This document shows, piece after piece, positions 26,754-35,285 of a stretch of DNA of 64,000 nucleotides. Origin of the DNA: CAYWPG01 sp964460035 (GTDB lineage Bacteria > Pseudomonadota > Gammaproteobacteria > Nitrococcales > AK92); NCBI GenBank assembly GCA_964460035.1, contig CAYWPG010000002.1, positions 99,621 through 163,620 of the forward strand. The letters run 5' to 3'. The number at the start of each line of letters is the position of its first letter. The first letter of the stretch is position 1. The notes beneath the pieces were generated by a model. The model saw only the letters and a program-made list of their open reading frames with translations, had not been told where the DNA came from and did no database searches. The position numbers and the translations under genes were made by a program.

Positions 26754-26798
26754 GGGGCTATGCTCAGCCATACCCCCTTTATGCAGCGCTCTAGGGGG
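26754..26798. promoter_or_regulatory. Overlapping GC-rich inverted repeats upstream of the response regulator
   Basis: GGGGCTATG/CATACCCCC (26754-26777, one mismatch) overlaps CCCCCT-14 nt-AGGGGG (26773-26798). A related CCCCCTAGGG lies at about 26550. They are 80-120 nt upstream of the regulator start and may be operators; the binding protein is unknown. Confidence 0.35.
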
Positions 26799-26877
26799 AA
26801 TAAGTCGTCGCGGCGCCGATGGGCGATATAGACCAATGCACGCTACTGTCGTATGGCAGATCGGTTAACATAGAGCG

Positions 26878-27231
26878 ATGAAGGACAGCATTCTGGTTGT
26901 AGAAGACGACGCCGTCATTCGCGGATTGTTACGCGATTTGTTCGAGAGTGAAGGATACGCGGTCCAGACGGCATCTAACGGGCGGGCGGCACTGGAGCTG
27001 CTGCAGAGCGGCGCGAGACCTTCCCTGATTTTCCTCGATCTGATGATGCCCTATATGAACGGGCAAGAGTTCCTCGAAGCGCTGCCCACCGCCGTACCGC
27101 ATGCGAGTGCTACCCCCGTCTATGTGCTCTCGGCTGGGCGCGAGAGCGTATCGGTCCCGGTAGCCGGACAACTGAAAAAGCCGGTGGACATCGAAGACCT
27201 GCTGGCCATCGCGGCCAGGCACTGCGGCTGA
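26878..27231 (+). CDS. Single-domain response regulator (receiver only)
   Basis: 117 residues, a bare receiver domain. Acidic pocket E9/D10/D11, phospho-acceptor D54 in LIFLDLMMP, the S85 switch position in VLSAG and K101 before P102 are all present. There is no DNA-binding or enzymatic output domain, so it should work by protein contact, as CheY-type or phosphorelay proteins do. No histidine kinase is adjacent. It lies 23 nt upstream of the pyrimidine-dimer glycosylase gene on the same strand, an unusual pairing that may simply share a promoter. Confidence 0.88.
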   Translation: MKDSILVVEDDAVIRGLLRDLFESEGYAVQTASNGRAALELLQSGARPSLIFLDLMMPYMNGQEFLEALPTAVPHASATPVYVLSAGRESVSVPVAGQLKKPVDIEDLLAIAARHCG

Positions 27232-27254
27232 CGGCCGCGAAGCGACCGCCGCCC

Positions 27255-27692
27255 ATGCGTTTGTGGACGCTACACCCCTGCTATCTCGATACGAAAGGAC
27301 TGTTGGCGCTGTGGCGCGAGGCGCTGCTGGCGCAAAAGGTACTCGCCGGCGCTACCCGCGGCTACCGGCGACATCCGCAACTCGAACGCTTCCTGACCCT
27401 GGACGAACCGCTGGCAGGTATAGGCAGCTACCTCCAAGCCGTGGCGGCGGAAGCTGACCGGCGCCGCTACCGGTTCCGCCGCGACAAGATCAATCCGGCC
27501 CGCGCTACGGACCGGATTCGAACCACCACGGGGCAGCTGAGCTACGAGCGGCAACACCTGCTGGACAAACTCGCCGAACGCGATCCGGCAGCGTACCTAC
27601 GCTGTCAGCAAGCGACAGAACCGCTGTGCCATCCGCTGTTCGAAATCGTCCCAGGCGCGGTGGAACCGTGGGAGCGCCCGCGCTCGCACTAG
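27255..27692 (+). CDS. Pyrimidine dimer DNA glycosylase (endonuclease V / DenV family)
   Basis: 145 residues. The N-terminus MRLWTLHPCYLDTKGLLALWREALLAQKVL is the family signature: after removal of Met the new alpha-amino group attacks C1' in the T4 endonuclease V mechanism, though here residue 2 is Arg rather than Thr. GYRRHPQLERF (36-46) and the conserved glutamates of the catalytic region follow. The expected role is excision of UV photodimers. Substrate activity of this bacterial branch is less studied than the phage enzyme. Its neighbour is the receiver protein gene. Confidence 0.75.
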   Translation: MRLWTLHPCYLDTKGLLALWREALLAQKVLAGATRGYRRHPQLERFLTLDEPLAGIGSYLQAVAAEADRRRYRFRRDKINPARATDRIRTTTGQLSYERQHLLDKLAERDPAAYLRCQQATEPLCHPLFEIVPGAVEPWERPRSH

Positions 27693-27693
27693 C

Positions 27694-27711
27694 CGGGCGG
27701 GTCGCCGCCCG
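27694..27711. terminator. GC hairpin between convergent glycosylase and pirin genes
   Basis: CGGGCGG and CCGCCCG pair around a GTCG loop immediately after the glycosylase stop and 25 nt from the pirin stop. It lacks a T-run. Confidence 0.4.
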
Positions 27712-27735
27712 CGCCGCCCCACCCCGCCGCCCGGC

Positions 27736-28575
27736 TCATGCCGTCAGCCGGCCATCGCGGTAATCCCGCAGCGCCTGCTCCAGCTCCTCCACCGTATTCA
27801 TCACGAACGGCCCGTAATGCGCGATGGGCTCCTTCAGCGGACGGGCGGCCAGGAACAGCAATCGCGCACCGGCTTCCCCGCCCTCCAGCTCCACCGTCTC
27901 GCCCGGCCCGAACACCGCCAACTGCCCCTGGCGGATACCAGCGCCCTGCGAGCTGGCGCTGCCCTCGAACGCATAGGCGAGCACGGTGTAATCCTCCACA
28001 ACGGGCACTTGGATGCGGCTTGCGGGCTTGAGCTCGATGTCGAGGTACAGCGGGTCGGTGGCCACCCCGGTCACCGGGCCTTCGGTGACGTCCTCGGCAT
28101 GTTGGAAGCGCCCGGCGATCACCTTCACCACACCGCTTTCCAGATTCACCCGCGGAATCTCCTCCGGCGGGATATCGCGGTAACTCGCCGGCTTCATCTT
28201 CTGCGAGGCCGGCAAGTTCAACCACAGCTGAAAGCCGCGCATCCGCCCGTCCTCCTGCTGGGGCATTTCCGAGTGGATGATGCCGCGGCCGGCAGTCATC
28301 CATTGCACGGCGCCACTGGTCAGTCGGCCCCGGTTGCCCAAATGGTCTTCGTGCAGCATCTCGCCTTCGATCATGTACGTTACCGTCTCGAAACCGCGAT
28401 GAGGATGCGCGGGAAAACCCGCGATGTAATCGGCGGCATCGTCCGAGTTGAACTCATCCAGCAGCAGGAACGGATCCAGCGGATGGTTGGGCGCAAAGAC
28501 CCGGTTGAGCCTGACGCCAGCACCGTCGGACGCCGGTTGACCACTGATTACCCGTACGATCTTGCGAACAGTCAT
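27736..28575 (-). CDS. Pirin family protein
   Basis: 279 residues, bicupin. The N-terminal cupin carries HPHRGFETVTYMIEGEMLHED (57-77), giving the metal-binding histidines H57 and H59, and GRGIIHSEMP follows with another. Several bacterial pirins have quercetin 2,3-dioxygenase activity and others bind regulators or pyruvate dehydrogenase, so activity is not predicted. It is divergent from a LysR regulator across 208 AT-rich bases, a common arrangement in which the LysR protein controls pirin. Confidence 0.92.
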   Translation of the reverse strand: MTVRKIVRVISGQPASDGAGVRLNRVFAPNHPLDPFLLLDEFNSDDAADYIAGFPAHPHRGFETVTYMIEGEMLHEDHLGNRGRLTSGAVQWMTAGRGIIHSEMPQQEDGRMRGFQLWLNLPASQKMKPASYRDIPPEEIPRVNLESGVVKVIAGRFQHAEDVTEGPVTGVATDPLYLDIELKPASRIQVPVVEDYTVLAYAFEGSASSQGAGIRQGQLAVFGPGETVELEGGEAGARLLFLAARPLKEPIAHYGPFVMNTVEELEQALRDYRDGRLTA

Positions 28576-28699
28576 ACTTTATCTCCTTGCGCCGCCATCA
28601 CAGCCGTAACCACCAAAGCCTGGCCGGCGGCGCTGCAACAGGCCTTGCGCCAAGCGGGGCGTGACACAAATCCCATGAACTAAACCGCAGTTTTCGCCC

Positions 28700-28783
28700 G
28701 CACCACGCACTAGCCTACTATAAATCAAACTTTACGATAAAATGCCGCAATTAATTGGTCACAACCATCCATTTATTAGATAA
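28700..28783. promoter_or_regulatory. AT-rich divergent promoter region between pirin and the LysR gene
   Basis: A conspicuously AT-rich segment in GC-rich DNA (TATAAATC, TTTACGATAAAATG, TTAATTGG, TTTATTAGATAA) separates the two divergent starts. It very likely contains both promoters and the LysR-type operator, but I cannot pick one T-N11-A site with confidence. Confidence 0.5.
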
Positions 28784-29725
28784 ATGAACCCAAGACCGCC
28801 CCGCACATCGCTGGAACAATGGGCCATTCTGCAAGCCGTGGTCGACTACGGGGGCTTCGCCCAAGCCGCAGAGGCGCTGAACAAAAGCCAGTCTTCCATC
28901 AGCTACGCGCTGAGCCGGCTACAGGAACAGCTGCCCATCGCCTTACTGCGGCAGAGCGGCCGCCGCAGCGAGCTTACCGAAGCGGGAAAGCTGCTGCTCC
29001 AACGGGCCCGCGGCCTATTGGAGCAGGCACACAGTCTGGAACAGCTCGCCGCCAGTCTTGCGCAAGGATGGGAGCCGGAGGTGCGCCTGGCGGTGGAGGT
29101 CGTCTTCCCGCCCGAGCTGCTGCTGCAGACTCTGGAGCGCTTCGCCAATGAATGCCGTCCGAGCCGAGTGCAGCTCATCGAGTCGGTACTGTCCGGCACC
29201 AACGAAGCGCTATTGGCCAGGGAAGTGGATCTGGCGATTACCGGGCAGGTCCCCCCCGGCTTTCTGGGTACGCCTTTGCTGCGGCTGGACTTCATCGCGG
29301 TCGCTCATGCCGAGCACCCGCTACACCGTCTCGGCCGCCCGCTCAGCCATCACGATCTCATCGCCCATCGTCAGCTGGTCGTGCGAGACACCGGGCTGCG
29401 GCGCAAGCGGGATGTCGGCTGGCTGGGCGCCGAACAGCGCTGGACTGTATCGCACCTGAAAACGTCGATACTGGCGATCAAACAAGGGCTGGGATTTGCC
29501 TGGCTGCCGCGGCAGCACATCGAAGAGGAGCTGGCTGCGGGCATTCTCAAGCCGCTGCCCCTCATCGAGGGTGGTGTACGCCACGAACAGCTCTACCTGG
29601 TCTTCGCCGATCGCGACAGCGCCGGGCCAGCGACGCGCGAGCTGGCCCGGCTCCTGGCCGCCGCCTGCGGCAGCGAGGCATTCAACGGCGCGGGAAACGA
29701 TCGCGGATATACACGCGGGCCATGA
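28784..29725 (+). CDS. LysR-family transcriptional regulator
   Basis: 313 residues. The winged helix-turn-helix covers about 10-68 (FAQAAEALNKSQSSISYALSRLQEQL) and the periplasmic-binding-protein-like effector domain about 95-300. The divergent pirin gene is its likely target. The last 44 nt overlap the 3' end of the convergent TetR gene. Effector unknown. Confidence 0.92.
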   Translation: MNPRPPRTSLEQWAILQAVVDYGGFAQAAEALNKSQSSISYALSRLQEQLPIALLRQSGRRSELTEAGKLLLQRARGLLEQAHSLEQLAASLAQGWEPEVRLAVEVVFPPELLLQTLERFANECRPSRVQLIESVLSGTNEALLAREVDLAITGQVPPGFLGTPLLRLDFIAVAHAEHPLHRLGRPLSHHDLIAHRQLVVRDTGLRRKRDVGWLGAEQRWTVSHLKTSILAIKQGLGFAWLPRQHIEEELAAGILKPLPLIEGGVRHEQLYLVFADRDSAGPATRELARLLAAACGSEAFNGAGNDRGYTRGP

Positions 29726-30341
29726 ACTTGGCTTCCGCTACCAGGGCAGCTGCCTTCTCCGCAGGCATGGTCATCGCCAGCCGCAGTACGGCGGCGCATG
29801 CGCGGCTGAGCATCATGCTGGCAGCCTCCAGGCGCACCGGATCGAGATCCGGATCGCGTACCAGGGCGCGCTCGGCAATGCGCTGGGCATGGCGCTGCAG
29901 ATCCAGCAAATCGAGCTCCGCCAGTTCCGGGATGGCCTGTACGCCCGACCAGATTTCCACATAGCCAGGCTCAGTGCGATAGAACTCGGCGTAGGTATCC
30001 AGCAACCGCTCCAGGCCGCGATCGAAATCCAGATCTACCAGGAACTCTTCGAAGTGGGCATCCAGGCGCCGCAGCTGACGCTCCGCAACGGCTCGGATCA
30101 CTGCCGTCTTGTTCGGGAAATACCGGTACAGGGAAGCCAGCGTAATGCCGGCTCGTTGGGCGATGCCGGTCGTCGTGGCACTGGCCACGCCGACTTCGGC
30201 TATAACGCTGGCAGCCGCATCCAGGATTCGCTCGACACGAGCCACACTGCGTGCCTGCACCGGCTGCTTGCGCTGGCCGTTACCAATATCGTCGGAACCC
30301 GAGGCAGTCACGCGTGCCACCGGTCGTTCGTCGTTATTCAA
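29682..30341 (-). CDS. TetR-family transcriptional regulator
   Basis: 219 residues. The TetR helix-turn-helix lies at about 35-80 (RILDAAASVIAEVGVASATTTGIAQRAGITLASLYRYFPNK); the ligand/dimer domain follows with a TetR_C-like FEEFLVDLDFDRGLERLLDTY region. It is 93 nt downstream of the ABC exporter on the same strand, so it may regulate that exporter. Its stop end overlaps the convergent LysR gene by 44 nt. Confidence 0.92.
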   Translation of the reverse strand: MNNDERPVARVTASGSDDIGNGQRKQPVQARSVARVERILDAAASVIAEVGVASATTTGIAQRAGITLASLYRYFPNKTAVIRAVAERQLRRLDAHFEEFLVDLDFDRGLERLLDTYAEFYRTEPGYVEIWSGVQAIPELAELDLLDLQRHAQRIAERALVRDPDLDPVRLEAASMMLSRACAAVLRLAMTMPAEKAAALVAEAKFMARVYIRDRFPRR

Positions 30342-30434
30342 CTCTAGTCTCGCTAATATCCGAAATTCAGGGCAGTCATGCGCTGCAGCCTTCCACTTGC
30401 AAACGCCGCTAAACCGTATTCCGGATTCTTTTGT

Positions 30435-32231
30435 CTAGCCGATCCTATCGGCAGAAGGCTCCAGCTGCTGATTGTGCCACAGCCGTGCGTAGACCCCTCC
30501 CTGGGCCAGCAGTTCCTCATGGCTTCCCTGTTCCACCACTCGCCCTCGCTCCAGCACCACGATGCGGTCGGCATCGCGAACGGTAGACAGCCGGTGGGCA
30601 ATGGCCAGCGTGGTGCGCCGCTCACTGACCTCTTCCAACGCGCCCAACACGGCTGCCTCGGAGCGAGAATCCAGCGACGAAGTCGCCTCGTCCAACACCA
30701 GTATGGGCGGGTTCTTGAGCAGCATACGCGCGATGGCGATCCGCTGCTTCTCGCCGCCCGAGACCTTCAGGCCGCGCTCCCCTACTTTCGTTGCGAATCC
30801 CTGCGGCAGCTGCGCGATGAATTCGTCCAAATGCGCCAGGGAAGCCGCGCGACGCACCTCTGTTTCGTCGGCATCGGGTCTGCCGTACGCCACATTGTAG
30901 TAGATCGTATCATTGAACAGCACCGTATCCTGTGGCACAACGCCAATTTCCGCACGCAAACTCGCTTGCGTCACAGTGCGGATATCCTGGCCATCGATCA
31001 GAATACGGCCGCTGTCCACATCGTAAAAACGAAATAACAGCCGCGCCAGAGTAGACTTGCCCGCGCCGCTGGGGCCTACCACAGCCACCTTGCTTCCCGG
31101 CGGTATCTCGAAACTCACATCGTGCAAAATGGGCCGATCCGGCTGGTAGCCGAAGCTCACGTTCTCGAAGCGTATCCCGCCCGCGCGCACCTGCAGCGGC
31201 TTGGCGTCCGGCGCGTCGACAACGCGCGCGGGCTGCTGCAGCAGCCCGAACAGGCGCTCTATGTCCACTAACGCCTGGCGGATCTCCCTATAGACCATGC
31301 CCAGGAAGTTGAGCGGGATGAAAAGCTGGATCATGTAGGCGTTGATCATCACCAGATCGCCAAGCGTGAGCGCTCCGGCCGCCACCTCATACGCAGCCAT
31401 TATCATCATGACGGTCACCGCCGCCGCGATGATCAGCGCCTGCCCCGAGTTCAGCGCAGCCAGCGACAGGCGGTTCTTCATACGCGCGCTCTCCCACGCC
31501 GCCAAGCCTTTGTCGTACTCGCGCGCCTCGTGCTCCTCGTTGTTGAAATACTTGACCGTCTCGTAGTTCAGCAGGCTGTCCACCGCGCGCGTGTTGGCCT
31601 GGTTGTCGCGCTCGTTCATCTCGCGTACGAAGCGCGTCCGCCACTCGGTCACCACAATGGAGAAGATCACATAGAGCGCAATCGCCGCCACTACAACCAG
31701 CGCATAGCGCACGCTGAAGGCCGCCAGCAGGATCAGCGCCACCAGCCCGATCTCGAGCAGCGTGGGAATGATGTTGAACAGCAGAAAGCGCAGCAGGAAG
31801 CTAATACCGTTGGTCCCGCGCTCTATATCGCGCGCCAATCCGCCGGTGCGACGGGAGAGATGAAAGCCCAGCTCCAGGCTGTGGAGGTGGCGAAACACCT
31901 GTAAGGAAACGCGCCGCATGGCCCGCTCCGCCACGCGCGCGAACACCGCATCGCGCAGTTCGCCGAAGAACACGGTGCCGAAGCGCAGCGCGCCGTAGCC
32001 GATCAGCAGCGCCAGCGGCACAGCCACCGCCGTGGCACCGGCTGGATCCAGCCTGTCCACAATGAATTTGAGCGCGATCGGGACCGTCACGTTGGCGAGC
32101 TTTGCCAGCGCAAGCAACACCAGCGCCAGCACCACCCGCCCGCGGAATTCCATCAGGTACGGCCAAAGACTGGCGATGATTCTCCAGTTGGCTCGCTGAT
32201 TGGGATAATCGAGGTTTCGACTTGGACGCAC
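30435..32231 (-). CDS. Atm1/HMT-type ABC exporter (permease-ATPase fusion)
   Basis: 598 residues from a GTG at 32231; a TTG at 32279 is also open but adds cysteine-rich sequence unlike the family, and neither start has a strong ribosome-binding site. Six membrane helices (about 20-300) precede an ATPase with Walker A GPSGAGKST, signature VSGGEKQRIA and Walker B ILVLDEATSSLD. The half-transporter, which would homodimerise, resembles ABCB7/Atm1 and Cd/heavy-metal exporters that move glutathione-conjugated or persulfide compounds. gshA elsewhere in the window fits. An RRM gene lies upstream and a TetR gene downstream. Confidence 0.85.
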   Translation of the reverse strand: MRPSRNLDYPNQRANWRIIASLWPYLMEFRGRVVLALVLLALAKLANVTVPIALKFIVDRLDPAGATAVAVPLALLIGYGALRFGTVFFGELRDAVFARVAERAMRRVSLQVFRHLHSLELGFHLSRRTGGLARDIERGTNGISFLLRFLLFNIIPTLLEIGLVALILLAAFSVRYALVVVAAIALYVIFSIVVTEWRTRFVREMNERDNQANTRAVDSLLNYETVKYFNNEEHEAREYDKGLAAWESARMKNRLSLAALNSGQALIIAAAVTVMMIMAAYEVAAGALTLGDLVMINAYMIQLFIPLNFLGMVYREIRQALVDIERLFGLLQQPARVVDAPDAKPLQVRAGGIRFENVSFGYQPDRPILHDVSFEIPPGSKVAVVGPSGAGKSTLARLLFRFYDVDSGRILIDGQDIRTVTQASLRAEIGVVPQDTVLFNDTIYYNVAYGRPDADETEVRRAASLAHLDEFIAQLPQGFATKVGERGLKVSGGEKQRIAIARMLLKNPPILVLDEATSSLDSRSEAAVLGALEEVSERRTTLAIAHRLSTVRDADRIVVLERGRVVEQGSHEELLAQGGVYARLWHNQQLEPSADRIG

Positions 32232-32319
32232 AGAAGAGACTTCGCCAAGCGAACAGACCGAACACTGCCGCCAGGACAACCCGGCTAGGCAGACAGTCTA
32301 CAACAGCAGAAGGGAGTCG

Positions 32320-32348
32320 AACGGCCGGACCGCAAGGGCCCGGCCGTT
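32320..32348 (-). terminator. Weak terminator-like hairpin after the RRM gene
   Basis: AACGGCCGG and CCGGCCGTT form a 9-bp stem with a smaller inner pair about 25 nt past the RRM stop on the minus strand. No T-run follows. Confidence 0.4.
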
Positions 32349-32373
32349 AAGCAACTCTAGCTGACCGGCGCTG

Positions 32374-32652
32374 TTACCAACGGCGATCGTTAGAGCGCGG
32401 CGGACGAGCCGGACGCTCTTGTGCCTCGTTAATGCGCAGGCTGCGCCCGCCGAACTCCTTCCCATCCAGCGCACGAATCGCGGCATCGGCCTCGCCCGCG
32501 CTCATCTGGACAAAGCCGAAGCCGCGCGGACGGCCGGTTTCGCGATCGGTCATCAGACGGACGGACTGAACCGCGCCGTGAGCCGCGAACAGGTCGCGCA
32601 CCTCGTCTTCAGTGGCGGAGAAGGGCAGATTGCCTACGTAAATCGACTTCAT
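32374..32652 (-). CDS. Single-RRM RNA-binding protein
   Basis: 92 residues from ATG 32652, the start giving MKSIYVGNLPFSA. One RNA-recognition motif fills residues 2-78: RNP2 is IYVGNL (4-9) and RNP1 is RGFGFVQM (about 43-50), both with their aromatic residues. A short basic, Pro/Arg-rich tail follows (RPARPPRSNDRRW). Small bacterial RRM proteins of this type are often cold-induced and bind RNA non-specifically. It lies upstream of the ABC exporter on the same strand. Confidence 0.92.
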   Translation of the reverse strand: MKSIYVGNLPFSATEDEVRDLFAAHGAVQSVRLMTDRETGRPRGFGFVQMSAGEADAAIRALDGKEFGGRSLRINEAQERPARPPRSNDRRW

Positions 32653-33086
32653 AACTCTCAGTTTCACTCTCACTATGCGGCACCGGACATCCGGTTCACG
32701 CCGCTGGAACTATTGGCAGGCAACCGTTCGACAGCCACTGCTGCCTGGCGCACTACCTACACGGTCGACACCAGTCAGTCGTCTTGGAAATCCGAGGGAA
32801 GGCGAGGCGAAAAGCCCCGAATCGGCAGGGATCGAAGAAGAGCAACGGGTTCGGCCTGCGGCGACATTACCCCAACCCCGCGGCAAACGCAAACATTTAA
32901 CTACCGCCGAACCACCTTCCAAAAACGTCCGGCGAAGCGGTTACCGGCCCACGCAACCGTTCCCTAGCGAGGCGTCGGTGCGCCAAAGCGTTAGGCAGAA
33001 ACTATCGCAACGATTCAGACTATCGATTTCTCGCCGTTAACGAGAACCATTATCATTTGCGACAAGAGTATTCGGGAGGAAGCGAA
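32653..33086. other. Divergent intergenic region between RRM and DUF2061 genes (434 nt)
   Basis: Non-coding; carries the leader of the RRM gene and a Fur-like site in front of the DUF2061 gene (33042-33060). The rest shows no repeat, RNA gene or clear promoter. Confidence 0.4.
33042..33060 (+). promoter_or_regulatory. Fur-box-like operator upstream of the DUF2061 gene
   Basis: GAGAACCATTATCATTTGC matches 13 of 19 positions of the Fur consensus GATAATGATAATCATTATC, including the ATTATCATT core. It ends 26 nt before the DUF2061 ATG, a usual position for repression by iron-loaded Fur. Confidence 0.6.
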
Positions 33087-33290
33087 ATGACCAAAACGAT
33101 CAGCTTCGGCATCATGCACATAACGGTGGCTTTTACTGTCGTCTATATCATGACGGGCAGCTTCGCGTTGGGCGGCGCCGTCGCGCTGATCGAGCCGCTC
33201 TGCAACACCGTGGCCTACTTCTTTCATGAAAAGTTCTGGGAGCGCCGCCAGCGGCAGGCCGACACAGGTACCACCGCCCTTAGCGCCTGA
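33087..33290 (+). CDS. DUF2061 small membrane protein
   Basis: 67 residues from ATG 33087, preceded by GGGAGGAAGCG. Two hydrophobic segments (about 6-25 and 27-45) frame the conserved IMHITVAFTVVYIMTGS and IEPLCNTVAYFFHEKFWE motifs of DUF2061. The family has no known function. A Fur-like site just upstream suggests iron-dependent expression. It converges with the SLC13 transporter. Confidence 0.85.
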   Translation: MTKTISFGIMHITVAFTVVYIMTGSFALGGAVALIEPLCNTVAYFFHEKFWERRQRQADTGTTALSA

Positions 33291-33335
33291 GTGCCGGCCA
33301 CCGCACCGGAATCCCGACAGCGAGCTGGCCCGGCG

Positions 33336-34769
33336 CTACGCCAGCACGCGTGGCACCACGACCATGGCCGCTATCGCCACCAGTCCCACCGCAGCAATGC
33401 TGAGCAACGCTCCGGCGCGCACCATATCGGAGACCCGCAGGTGACCGCTGGCAAAGACGATGGCGTTCGGCGGCGTTGCCACAGGCAGCATGTACGCGCA
33501 GGATGCCGCCAGAGCCACCGGCACGGTAAACAGCAGCGGCGAGCGCTCCACACTCAATGCCAGCGCGGCCGCCAGCGGTATGAACGTCGCTGCGGTGGCG
33601 GTGTTGCTGGTAACGTGACCGACTAGCACCACCGCTGCAATCACCAGGACGACCAGGGCCCATAACGGCCAGTCGGCAACGGCGGCCAGCCCCTGCGCGA
33701 CGGCCAGGGACAGCCCGCTAGCTTCCATCGCTGCGCCCAGGCTCAGCCCGCCTCCGACCAGAATCAACACGCCCCACGGCAGCTCGCGCATGCTCTCCCA
33801 ATCGAGCAAAGCACGCCCGTCCCCTGCCGATATCGCGAACAGCGACAGCCCGGCCATCATCGCTATCCCCGGATCGGACAGCCCCAGCCAAGGGACCAGC
33901 GTCTGCAGCCATGGCCGAAATATCCAAGCCAGTGCCGTCAGCAGGAACACAATCGCTACCCGGCGCTCGGCTGCCGCCATGGGGCCAAGCCCGCGGCGCC
34001 GGCCGGCCAACAAAGCCTCGATGCCGGCGATCTCGCTGCGCTCCAGCGGAAACAGCAAGCGCGTGAGCACCCACCAGGCGATGAGCAGCAGCGCCGCAGC
34101 CACCGGCAAGCCCATCGCCATCCACTGGGCGAAGCCGATTTCCAACCCGTAAGCCTCGCGCAGGAATCCGGCCAGCAGCGCATTGGGAGGGGTGCCGATC
34201 AAGGTGGCCATGCCGCCGATATTGGCCGCGAAGGCCACCCCGAGCAGCATGCAAGTCACGAACAGATCCCGGTCGCCGCAATTACCTTCGCGGCACTCTC
34301 CTACCAAACCGGCTACCGACATGGCGATGGGCAGCATCATAGCTGCCGTAGCGGTGTTGCTAACCCACATGCTCAGCACGGCGGTGGCCGTCATGAAACC
34401 GCCGACCAGATGCGCGGGCCGCCGCCCCGCATAAGCCAAGATCAGCAGCGCCAGCCGGCTATGCAACTGCCAGCGTTGCATAGCCAATGCCAGCATAAAG
34501 CCGCCCAGGAACATGAACACCAGAGGATTGGCATAGGGCGCGGCCGCCGCTTCCAAAGTGGCCACGCCCAGCAGGGGAAACGCGGCCAGCGGCAATAAGG
34601 CCGTCACGGCGATAGGAACGGCCTCGGTCAACCACCACAGCGCCATCCAGGCCGCGATCGCCAGCACCGCCCAAGCTGCGGGAGGCGTTGGCCCCGGCGG
34701 CCCCACAAACCCAATTAGCAAAGCCAGCGCGGGCCCTGCCGCCAGCCGCACCAGCCGGCCGCTGACCAT
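33336..34769 (-). CDS. SLC13/DASS-family anion transporter
   Basis: 477 residues from ATG 34769, which has GGAGG 8 nt upstream; a GTG five codons earlier would sit on that site. A polytopic inner-membrane protein with the paired DASS signature loops: SNTATAAMMLP in the first half and TSNTATAATFIP in the second, plus IGTPPNALL and ATPPNAIVF. These SNT motifs coordinate sodium and the carboxylate. It should co-transport a di- or tricarboxylate or sulfate with sodium; the substrate is not resolved. Confidence 0.9.
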   Translation of the reverse strand: MVSGRLVRLAAGPALALLIGFVGPPGPTPPAAWAVLAIAAWMALWWLTEAVPIAVTALLPLAAFPLLGVATLEAAAAPYANPLVFMFLGGFMLALAMQRWQLHSRLALLILAYAGRRPAHLVGGFMTATAVLSMWVSNTATAAMMLPIAMSVAGLVGECREGNCGDRDLFVTCMLLGVAFAANIGGMATLIGTPPNALLAGFLREAYGLEIGFAQWMAMGLPVAAALLLIAWWVLTRLLFPLERSEIAGIEALLAGRRRGLGPMAAAERRVAIVFLLTALAWIFRPWLQTLVPWLGLSDPGIAMMAGLSLFAISAGDGRALLDWESMRELPWGVLILVGGGLSLGAAMEASGLSLAVAQGLAAVADWPLWALVVLVIAAVVLVGHVTSNTATAATFIPLAAALALSVERSPLLFTVPVALAASCAYMLPVATPPNAIVFASGHLRVSDMVRAGALLSIAAVGLVAIAAMVVVPRVLA

Positions 34770-35285
34770 ACTGCGCACCTCCACTTTCGCGCCCCCTTTA
34801 CCGGCTTTGCCCGAGATCTTGCTCTCAAGCTAACCGAGACCGCGGGATCGCATGCTTGATGCAAGTCAAATCGCTGCACACCCCCTGGCCCTTGCGGTCC
34901 GCCTTTTGCTGCCGCTATTAGGGTCTGTTGCCATACGCTGGCGCCCAGCCTTGCTGACTGCCCCCATCCGGGCCGGCGCGAAGCGGGCAGCTACAAACCC
35001 GATACAAAGTGTGCCCTGACCCGTCTTATTTGATACGTTCAGCGCGCCGCACAGAGCCTGTCAACCGTTCAGCCGTGTTCCAGAGGCGTAGCGCCTCCTA
35101 AGCTATTGGGTAAGTACGGCCCAAATGCGGCGACAGGCGCCGAACGCATCGATTGAGGCGATCACGGCACACGGGAACAGGAGGAGAATGCTGCCGCAGC
35201 GGCCAGTGCCAGATCGCGCGCGGCGAATCGCAGCTCCTTGCCCATCGCCCAGGTCGCCACCGACTTGCACAGAAGGAACAGCCCC
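34770..35285. other. Divergent intergenic region between SLC13 and NTF2-like genes (516 nt)
   Basis: No protein gene supported; a minus-strand open frame at 35103-35639 is antisense to the NTF2-like gene. A small hairpin GAGGCG-TAG-CGCCTC lies at 35083-35097. Nothing else recognisable. Confidence 0.35.

Larger units (their letters stand above)
26124..26877. other. Long intergenic region before the response regulator (754 nt)
   Basis: No convincing protein gene. A minus-strand open frame at 26153-26563 has arginine-rich chance composition and no ribosome-binding site. It holds a terminator-like hairpin (26419-26446), an imperfect hairpin (26754-26777) and CCCCCT/AGGGGG inverted repeats (26773-26798). 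Part of it may encode a small RNA on the plus strand. Confidence 0.4.

Noticed and set aside
27668..27692. GTGGGAGCG-like sequence at the end of the glycosylase gene
   Set aside because: It resembles a REP half-site but lies within the last codons and lacks the conserved end; likely chance.
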